A stretch of DNA of 20,352 bases from a virus. The stretch covers positions 1 through 20,352 of the IMG/VR virus record IMGVR_UViG_3300009128_000166, one strand, 5' to 3'. The notes below the pieces were generated by a model. It ran no database searches. It had not been told where the DNA came from and saw only the letters and a list, made by a program, of their open reading frames with translations. The position numbers were made by a program, and so were the translations under genes. Numbering within the stretch: the first letter of the stretch is position 1; the number at the start of each line of letters is the position of its first letter. Shown here one piece after another: positions 15,092-20,352 of the stretch.

Positions 15092-16987
15092 TTATGATGT
15101 TGATGGTTGTGTTCTTCTGATGTGTGCAATATCTTCTGCGTTTCGGGTTTGTTGTATCTTCCAGAACTCTTCAGCGTCTACAAGGAAGTAATTATTAACG
15201 ACTTGACCACCACCTTCATTGGCTCCGGAAGGGGGGAGGGTGCTTGCAGTGTTGCCAGAAAACGCATCACCAGTTCGATTGGTCATGTCTTCAACGCCTG
15301 CGATAATATTCGGATTCTGCATGCCATCGAACCAGGCGACTGCAATCTCTTCTCCTGCCTGTTCAACGTTCGCAAGTTTCCCCTTCTCCGGCAGGGACCC
15401 ACCGAACCACTTCCCGACTTCATCCACTGCGTCACCTATCGGACCCATATTGTCAAGTATTCCTTCCTTTAAGCCATCCATCCACGCAGTGCCAGCATCC
15501 TGCCCCATCTCTCTCATGGTTTCCGCAAGGTTGAAGATGGTCGTCACCATACCAAGAACAACTGCAACGAATGCCTGCACTGAAGCAGTGACTCGATCCC
15601 AGTTCTCATACAAAGTAACAAGTGCTAAACTAATAAGAATTATCTGCCCTATGATTGGAACACCGATCAACAGAAGCAACCACTGCCGATTCTCTTTTAT
15701 TGCCTCTGTGACTCGATCCCAGTTCTGCCAAAGAAGAACAAGAGCGAGTATCACAGCAAGGATGCCTGCGGCAAGCCATACACCAGGGAATGCGAACGCG
15801 GCAACGTTCGCTGCCCACTGTGCGATGGTGTATGCCCATAGAGCGATCTTGAAAGCAATGTATGCAGTGACTAAACCAAGGATAACATCAGTGTTGTCTG
15901 CAATGATCCCGATCAAAGGTGTCAGGATGCCGACCATCTGAACAAGCGCGGGAAGGACACCTTCTGCAAGTTCTATCTTCAGGTCCTCCATTGCAGACTC
16001 GAACTTCTGTGTCTCTGCAGCATCCGACTCAAGGAACTGTGCTGCACCATCGGCTGCAGTACCCACTGCGCTTAGATTTGATTCTGCGGTTGTCTGCACA
16101 GCATCCATTGCATCGATGATCACCCCCATGGCAGCGGCAGAACGTTGCCCGAATGCAACGAACATATCAGAGGTTGTTGCACCGGCATCCAACAGATCAT
16201 TGAAGACCTCTGACATGGTTCTCAGGTTGCCGTTCACATCGAATGCAGAGACCCCGAAGTTCTCCATCATGATCGCTGCGTTCCCGGTGCCTGATGCCAT
16301 CTGCTGGAATCCAGTAAGAAGACCTTGGATCTGCCCGACACCTGCATCCTTGAGAACACCGATAAGAGCGGCAGTCTCTTCGAATGAGACACCAATGCCC
16401 GTCATGATCCTTCCAAGCTGGATAAGTGAAGGAATCTGCACATCGACAGCTGTGCCTGTTGCGAACATGGTGTTTGCAAGAACGTCAACAATTCGAGTGG
16501 CATCTGATGCTTCCAGTTTGAACGCTGACATGACATCCTCAATGCCTCTTGTGATAAGCGCAAGATCCCCACCAGCGACAGCTGCCAGGTTCATTGCATT
16601 CCTCACCGTGTCAAGAGTACCCTGCACCCCTCTTCCTTCGTCAGCGATAGCAGCGAATGCCTTCGCGGTTTCAAGGTGTGAGAAGATGCCCCCTGCAGCG
16701 GTGTCTGCAAGAAGGTCGATGCTCTCCCTCAGCATGTTGGCTTCATCGGTTGCAAGACCCATGGCAATCGCAGAACGGGTGACGGCAGCATCATATTCAA
16801 TAGCACCCTCTGTGAACTGCTTCACCATATTAATAGCACGACTTATTGATTCTGTGATGAGAATAAAAGAGGCAGCGGTGTCTGTGATAGATGACCCCAT
16901 GCTGCTCGCTGAAGATTTGATATTGTCAAAAACTTTGGTTGCTTTGTCGATTGCAGTGACCGTGACTGCAACCTTCGGGTCAACCAT
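15092..16987 (-). CDS. Tail tape measure protein
   Basis: The 631-aa product sets tail length and lies inside the tube. It has the TP901-type pattern: a polar start with an early helix (AIDKATKVFDNIKSSASSMG), Ala/Gly/Met-rich segments (AMGLATDEANMLRESIDLLA; GTAVDVQIPSLIQLGRIMTG), then a strongly hydrophobic stretch at about 350-480 and a polar Gly-rich tail. The ATG at 16987 touches the stop of the frameshifted chaperone. At 1.5 angstrom per residue the tail would be about 95 nm. It is followed by the portal gene, not by a distal tail protein, which is unusual. Two copies of a W-NWDRVT motif are listed separately. Confidence 0.9.
   Translation of the reverse strand: MVDPKVAVTVTAIDKATKVFDNIKSSASSMGSSITDTAASFILITESISRAINMVKQFTEGAIEYDAAVTRSAIAMGLATDEANMLRESIDLLADTAAGGIFSHLETAKAFAAIADEGRGVQGTLDTVRNAMNLAAVAGGDLALITRGIEDVMSAFKLEASDATRIVDVLANTMFATGTAVDVQIPSLIQLGRIMTGIGVSFEETAALIGVLKDAGVGQIQGLLTGFQQMASGTGNAAIMMENFGVSAFDVNGNLRTMSEVFNDLLDAGATTSDMFVAFGQRSAAAMGVIIDAMDAVQTTAESNLSAVGTAADGAAQFLESDAAETQKFESAMEDLKIELAEGVLPALVQMVGILTPLIGIIADNTDVILGLVTAYIAFKIALWAYTIAQWAANVAAFAFPGVWLAAGILAVILALVLLWQNWDRVTEAIKENRQWLLLLIGVPIIGQIILISLALVTLYENWDRVTASVQAFVAVVLGMVTTIFNLAETMREMGQDAGTAWMDGLKEGILDNMGPIGDAVDEVGKWFGGSLPEKGKLANVEQAGEEIAVAWFDGMQNPNIIAGVEDMTNRTGDAFSGNTASTLPPSGANEGGGQVVNNYFLVDAEEFWKIQQTRNAEDIAHIRRTQPSTS
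15588..15726 (-). repeat. Duplicated NWDRVT unit in the tape measure
   Basis: A 19-nt sequence occurs exactly at 15588-15606 and again at 15708-15726, 120 nt (40 codons) apart. It encodes NWDRVT in LVLLWQNWDRVTEA and LVTLYENWDRVTAS. Both copies follow a hydrophobic helix, so a 40-residue unit was duplicated. Repeated W-NWD motifs are known in other tape measures. Confidence 0.75.
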
Positions 16988-17862
16988 TTAATTCCACCCC
17001 TCGCGCTCTCTCCTGAGACGTTCCTTGGTGGAGGTTGCTGGTTTCGAACGTTCTTGAATTTCCTTGTTCACAATTCCAGTAAGTTGTATGTCTAATAAAT
17101 ATCTTTCCATTTCACCCGGCATGTCTTCAAAGTTAGGGTCTATGAAATCAGAAGGTTTCATGGAGTAGTTTTTGGCTGCGGCACCTACTGCAATCCAGGC
17201 GTCAGAGTGGAGATCTCGTTTTTTTTTGCAAGTTCATCCAATTCTGAGTGGATCGTGACATTTGTGAAGATAGCATCACGATCATCAACATCTATGTCAA
17301 GGATGAAGATTCCATCACCATCAGGGTATGGAGTGATCAATGGTTCAATAACTGCCTGACATATTACCAGATGTTTGAAGGTCATTGGGTTGTCGTCTTT
17401 CCCCAGCACCTTATCCAATTTCCTCACTAATTCAGGACTTAGATTATTTGGATCTATGCCTTCACCTGTCTTTGTGTTGTGCATCTTCTTCACTTCGTTC
17501 ATCGTCTTCTTATCCATCATTGCAATGGCATTGGTGAATCGAAGCGGGGTGATCTTTCGTATCTTGAACACAGCACCTGAATCTGTAGTGATGATCTTTT
17601 CTTTCTTCTTCTGGTATGCTTCCTTTAACGCAAGATAGTCAGAGGGGGAGGTGGGGGTGGGTGTTGCAGGTGCAGGTATTGGTTTCAACTGGGGTCCTTC
17701 TTCAACCCAGGTCTCTTTTACATTCAAATCAACTTGTGGGTGATTATCAAAGTTATGTCGATCGAGACCACTCTGAGATTCGAATTGTTCGTTACATTTA
17801 ACGCAAAAATGTCCTGTTTTTTGATAATCTGTATCAAGCATTTCGTCCGTCATGTGTATCAT
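16988..17862 (-). CDS. Tail assembly chaperone, long form made by -1 frameshift
   Basis: Shifting the reading frame by -1 at the run of nine A (plus-strand T at 17219-17227) gives a continuous frame that passes the stop at 17185 and continues RDLHSDAWIAVGAAAKNYS MKPSDFIDPN ... to a TAA at 16988, immediately before the tape measure ATG. The full product would have about 291 aa. This is the G/GT (or gpG-T) arrangement of tailed phages, where the long form binds the tape measure while the short form coats it. The extension of 57 residues after its own ATG (17161) has no ribosome-binding site, so a frameshift explains it better than a separate gene. Frameshift efficiency is unknown. Confidence 0.7.
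17185..17862 (-). CDS. Tail assembly chaperone, short form, with N-terminal C2H2 zinc finger
   Basis: The 225-aa product has an N-terminal classical C2H2 zinc finger: Cys20-X2-Cys23-X12-His36-X4-His41, with Phe27 and Leu33 at the standard core positions. A Pro/Thr linker follows (about 63-75), then a chaperone-like alpha/beta domain (ITPLRFTNAIAMMDKKTMNE and onward). Its place between the tail tube and the tape measure, and the frameshift site near its end, identify it as the gpG-type chaperone. The frame opens at 17862, but the in-frame ATG at 17853 has a better upstream site (AGGA) and may be the true start. A zinc finger is not usual in this family. Confidence 0.75.
   Translation of the reverse strand: MIHMTDEMLDTDYQKTGHFCVKCNEQFESQSGLDRHNFDNHPQVDLNVKETWVEEGPQLKPIPAPATPTPTSPSDYLALKEAYQKKKEKIITTDSGAVFKIRKITPLRFTNAIAMMDKKTMNEVKKMHNTKTGEGIDPNNLSPELVRKLDKVLGKDDNPMTFKHLVICQAVIEPLITPYPDGDGIFILDIDVDDRDAIFTNVTIHSELDELAKKNEISTLTPGLQ
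17219..17227 (-). other. Slippery run for -1 ribosomal frameshifting
   Basis: The minus strand reads GCAAAAAAAAACGAG, nine A in a row, in zero-frame GCA AAA AAA AAC GAG. Both A AAA AAA and A AAA AAC heptamers are in the correct phase for -1 slippage. The short form ends 11 codons after the site, and the -1 frame is then open to 16988. Polymerase slippage on the homopolymer is another possible mechanism. Confidence 0.7.
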
Positions 17863-17915
17863 TCCTGTTCATTGGATGTGAAGACCCTTCATGTCTCCCG
17901 TTCCATGTATCGTGA

Positions 17916-18872
17916 TCAGTATGCTGCAATTTCATTCTGCAGTTCGATGGCAATCGTTCTGGATGCAGAAACATTATAGATGGCAGTCCATGATATGTTC
18001 TCATGCATCCGACTCTGTTTGTCTTGGTTCCCTGACCGGGTATCGAAGATGACTGAACCCATCAGGACATTGAACTGATACGCATCGCTCCCACTGATGA
18101 TGGGACCGGTGAATGATGCGTTCAGGGCGAAGGGAGCAACGGGTGTCGCAGGGGATGTTCCTGTTGATCCATCATAGAACTTCTTCCATTGTGTGATCGA
18201 GCCGAAGTTCAAGTCCATGGTTCCCGATACTTTCAGACCTCCCCACTGTGCCCTTCGCAGAAACTGGGATCCAATACTATACCCATCTTCATAGACGTTG
18301 TTCTCAATGTCGATCTGTATGGCTTCAACGTTCGTGTCAGATACACCACCAATCGTTATGTCTCCCTCTGTGAAGGAGAAGGGGGTGAGCGCAGAGAAGG
18401 TGGGTGTTGCTATCGCGGCCTGTTCTGACGTTTCTGCAATGACATCTATCGTTCCGGATACGAACTCATTCACTGCCGCTTTGATCGATAGTTTCTTGAT
18501 GAATGCACTGGTCAGCTTGTTCTCGCCTGCAGCAACGTCACCACCAAGACCAAGAGTGAATGTTGTGATCGTGTCGGCTGGGGTGAATGTGTGCTTATCG
18601 ACAGCGTTCACCACCGATGAACTGACGGCACCAAGGGACCCAAGAAGGATGAATCCACAGTTCTCAGGAGCAATGGGGAAGTCTATCGGTCCACCGACCT
18701 TGTACGTTCCGACAGCCTGCTTATGAGTATTCCTGCTTTCAACAGTATCAAGATACATGATCTGTCGGTCTGCGGTCACACCATCCTTGTAGATGTCAAC
18801 ATACTTCGTATATGCAACCGCTGTGCTGAAAGCAGATTCCTTTCCCAATGCCATATAACGATCCTGTGCCAT
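17916..18872 (-). CDS. Tail tube (major tail) protein
   Basis: The 318-aa protein has features of phage tail tube proteins: an N-terminal segment MAQDRYMALGKESAFSTAVA, conserved-looking strands (GPIDFPIAPENCGFILLGSL; TFTLGLGGDVAAGENKLTSA) and a beta-rich C-terminal half (QWGGLKVSGTMDLNFGSITQ). It lies just before the chaperone and tape measure genes, the usual order. The frame begins at a TTG at 18881, but the ATG at 18872 (MAQDRYM) directly follows the previous gene and has GAGG upstream; I use this start. The protein should polymerise into the tail tube. With no sheath gene seen, a non-contractile tail is likely. Confidence 0.85.
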   Translation of the reverse strand: MAQDRYMALGKESAFSTAVAYTKYVDIYKDGVTADRQIMYLDTVESRNTHKQAVGTYKVGGPIDFPIAPENCGFILLGSLGAVSSSVVNAVDKHTFTPADTITTFTLGLGGDVAAGENKLTSAFIKKLSIKAAVNEFVSGTIDVIAETSEQAAIATPTFSALTPFSFTEGDITIGGVSDTNVEAIQIDIENNVYEDGYSIGSQFLRRAQWGGLKVSGTMDLNFGSITQWKKFYDGSTGTSPATPVAPFALNASFTGPIISGSDAYQFNVLMGSVIFDTRSGNQDKQSRMHENISWTAIYNVSASRTIAIELQNEIAAY

Positions 18873-18873
18873 G

Positions 18874-19083
18874 TTACTCAACCTCTGCTGGTTCTTTTGG
18901 TGATGGTTTTAGCTTATTGACGATCTTGAAAAGAGGGTTATCGTTGGCAACCAATTGGTCTGCGACATCCTTCGGGATCTTCTTTATCTCGTCAGGTGCC
19001 CACATCCCAGGGACCAACATGGTGTGAGCAGAAGAAGTGCCAAGGTATTGAACACTTATCAACTTCACCTGTTTTTTTGTCAT
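18874..19083 (-). CDS. Small protein opening the tail module, function unknown
   Basis: This 69-aa protein (MTKKQVKLISVQYLGTSSAH, then VPGMWAPDEIKKIPKDVADQ) has a short strand-rich start, an acidic helix and a charged tail with SPKEPAEVE. Small proteins with a 'P--VA--L' helix of this type occur beside head or tail genes in many phages; the function is unknown. The ATG at 19083 has a TATA box 22 nt before it and only a weak GAGAAAG, so a leaderless transcript is likely. It is the first gene of the tail module, and its last codons contain the ribosome-binding site of the tail tube gene. Confidence 0.65.
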   Translation of the reverse strand: MTKKQVKLISVQYLGTSSAHTMLVPGMWAPDEIKKIPKDVADQLVANDNPLFKIVNKLKPSPKEPAEVE

Positions 19084-19105
19084 GCTTTCTCAAAAGTGAT
19101 TAAGA

Positions 19106-19113
19106 TATTTATA
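19106..19113 (-). promoter_or_regulatory. TATA box of the tail module
   Basis: The minus strand reads TATAAATA, preceded by AAAA. The surrounding 12 bases AAAATATAAATA (19106-19117) are identical to those before the portal gene (15082-15093). The box ends 22 nt before the ATG at 19083. Confidence 0.7.
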
Positions 19114-19143
19114 TTTTCCCATTGTAAATAATATCAAATTAAC

Positions 19144-19347
19144 TTATACGTTGGAAGGTATAATGTTATTCATGTCTGGTGTTGAGTTGGCTGGGGGAAC
19201 GGGAAGACTACGGCTAACGATGGTGACGCATTCATAGCATAGATAAGTGAACGTTGCATATCCATCACCCATCTTCTTCTCACTCTCCGTCTGGTGGACA
19301 CACTGAACAAGAACATCAAAGTTTTCTCCACATCTTTTGCAAATCAT
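19144..19347 (-). CDS. Small CxxC zinc-ribbon-type protein
   Basis: The 67-aa product contains CKRC (residues 3-6) and CYEC (about 38-41) with a Cys-His pair in between (VQCVHQTE), so it probably binds zinc through the two CxxC knuckles. The C-terminal tail is Pro/Asn-rich and likely disordered. It begins three codons after the MscS-like gene ends, with GGGTGAT upstream, overlapping the MscS stop. The family is not recognised. A regulatory or nucleic-acid-binding role is possible but not shown. Confidence 0.65.
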   Translation of the reverse strand: MICKRCGENFDVLVQCVHQTESEKKMGDGYATFTYLCYECVTIVSRSLPVPPANSTPDMNNIIPSNV

Positions 19348-19353
19348 ATGGTA

Positions 19354-20211
19354 TCACCCTTTTAGTTCGTTGTAGCATTGGAGAGTTAGTTTACCTATAT
19401 AGCTGTGCCATTTGCAGAAGCCTTCCCAGTAGTTTTCGCAGGGGATTAATATTACGAATTGAACATACGGGATGCCGCTCAACGAGGCGACTATATTGAA
19501 ATAGATGCGGGGGGCAACGTGGGTGCCCGTTGTTTTGTCAAAGACAAAACCCGTCATAACGTCACTGTCGATGGCTTCCCCATCGACTGTTACACCGTCC
19601 GTTGAGTATTGTGATAGTTGTGTCTTGATGATTCCTTTTGCTATGTTCTTCTTTATGCCCATCCAGTCGGTTGTGGTGCTGAATGGAAGTGCAACGTCTA
19701 CCCGATACATATAGACGTTCGTGAGGGATCCTGATGCATCGACTGTTATATCAAGTCGTCTTGGGTTGCCGTTCAGGAAGGATTGGTTCTCTATGATATG
19801 GAGGGTCCCTTCTTCGTCCTTCAGGGTGACTGCGGTGGTTCTCAGGGCGACAACCTCACCGATGATCTTATGATCGTTCAGGATGATCTCGATCCATGCT
19901 CCCTTTGGTGCAATGTTGTATCCGACTATTTTCAGGTGTGCAAGGAAGTGTTCTGACGATACTGGCATCTGGAGATATGCACCGAATGCTGCGAGTAGTG
20001 CAAGAGATGTGATCCCGGTTAATGATCTAACTGGATTCCATTGGAGCAGGACAACAATGATATATCCTGCCATGACAGAGAGGATGAAAATAGGAACGAA
20101 GGTTCTGAAGACTGGTGATTCAAATAGAGTTCTGTTTCTTACGCTTATTCTCCAGATGAAGAAGATACATATTGAAAGGAATGCTATTAATCCGATGATT
20201 TCAGCTATCAT
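19354..20211 (-). CDS. MscS-like mechanosensitive ion channel
   Basis: The 285-aa product has three membrane spans near residues 2-22, 37-57 and 62-85, the last (LTGITSLALLAAFGAYLQ) like the pore-lining TM3 of MscS. Then comes a beta domain: GAWIEIILNDHKIIGEVVAL, RTTAVTLKDEEGTLHIIENQ, matching the MscS G-x-V-x-x-I-x-x-R-x-T pattern, with IENQ in place of the typical iPN. The C-terminal alpha/beta part follows. The length equals that of E. coli MscS. A GTG at 20220 and ATG at 20217 are in frame, but GGTGAT is placed 4 nt before the ATG at 20211. A channel of this kind is unexpected in a viral structural cluster. Confidence 0.7.
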   Translation of the reverse strand: MIAEIIGLIAFLSICIFFIWRISVRNRTLFESPVFRTFVPIFILSVMAGYIIVVLLQWNPVRSLTGITSLALLAAFGAYLQMPVSSEHFLAHLKIVGYNIAPKGAWIEIILNDHKIIGEVVALRTTAVTLKDEEGTLHIIENQSFLNGNPRRLDITVDASGSLTNVYMYRVDVALPFSTTTDWMGIKKNIAKGIIKTQLSQYSTDGVTVDGEAIDSDVMTGFVFDKTTGTHVAPRIYFNIVASLSGIPYVQFVILIPCENYWEGFCKWHSYIGKLTLQCYNELKG

Positions 20212-20350
20212 TATCATCACCTTTTATCGTTACAGTTCCTGCTGTTGACGTGGTAACAGAAATATTAATATCTTCGAATGGGTATTTGAAATCGATAGCA
20301 TAGAAATCATAATAAAAAGTTGCACTCTTTGATTTTGGATGCTGCTCATA
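20201..20350 (-). CDS. C-terminal end of an unknown protein, partial (runs off the right edge)
   Basis: On the minus strand a frame is open from the window edge to a TGA at 20201, giving 49 residues (YEQHPKSKSATFYYDFYAID ... TAGTVTIKGDDNDS). It overlaps the start of the MscS-like gene by a few bases, in the same tight style as other pairs here, and contains that gene's ribosome-binding site. The fragment is too short to assign. A second frame of 40 codons in the same stretch, with ATG and TAA, is less convincing. Confidence 0.5.
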   Translation of the reverse strand, partial: YEQHPKSKSATFYYDFYAIDFKYPFEDINISVTTSTAGTVTIKGDDNDS

Positions 20351-20352
20351 GA

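Noticed and set aside
17159-17161. Separate gene starting at the ATG at 17161
   Set aside because: No ribosome-binding site is present, and the -1 frame is already open upstream to the nine-A run, so a frameshift product explains it better.
18873-18881. TTG start for the tail tube at 18881
   Set aside because: It would overlap the previous gene; the ATG at 18872 has a GAGG site and starts directly after that gene's stop.
1-20352. CRISPR arrays, tRNAs, attachment sites or insertion sequences
   Set aside because: No spaced direct repeats, cloverleaf candidates, terminal inverted repeats or transposase or integrase motifs were seen by reading both strands.

Overview
This window looks like the structural half of a tailed double-stranded DNA virus or provirus (Caudoviricetes). 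The probable host is an archaeon, most likely euryarchaeal. Every supported gene lies on the minus strand, so transcription runs from the right end to the left. Two things point to Archaea. First, the ribosome-binding sites are mostly GGTGA or GGTGAT, often sitting on the stop codon of the gene before. Second, there are archaeal-type TATA boxes: the octamer TATAAATA lies exactly 22 nt before the ATG of three genes that each open a module, and TATATATA lies at the same distance before a fourth. No rRNA, tRNA, CRISPR array, integrase, replication gene or lysis gene is visible.

Layout in the direction of transcription: (1) right end, about 20352-19144: the C-terminus of an unknown protein, an MscS-like mechanosensitive channel and a small CxxC zinc protein. 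(2) Tail module, 19083-15092: a 69-aa protein, tail tube, a tail assembly chaperone with a probable -1 frameshift product, and a tape measure of 631 aa. By the usual ruler relation that suggests a tail of roughly 95 nm; no sheath gene is seen, so siphovirus-like is the best reading. (3) Head module, 15059-2914: a portal fused to a MuF-like domain, a DUF2213 protease fused to scaffold, a decoration protein, an encapsulin-like HK97-fold capsid protein, a coiled-coil protein, a GT-A glycosyltransferase, a beta-rich protein, a giant membrane-anchored beta-solenoid protein, two small connector-type proteins, an HK97-gp10-like protein and a tail-terminator-like protein with an inserted FCCH-like domain. 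(4) Packaging module, 2881-796: TerS and TerL. (5) Left end, 624-1: a fibre-type protein that runs off the window.

The order tail, head, packaging, fibre is unusual. The common order is terminase, portal, protease, capsid, connectors, terminator, tube, chaperone, tape measure. Each of modules 2 to 5 starts at one of the TATA-box sites, so the modules look like separate transcription units. The most notable items are the uniform TATA-to-ATG spacing, the frameshift site in a chaperone that also carries a canonical C2H2 zinc finger, the virus-borne channel, the giant anchored surface protein, and a nested start for a scaffold protein.
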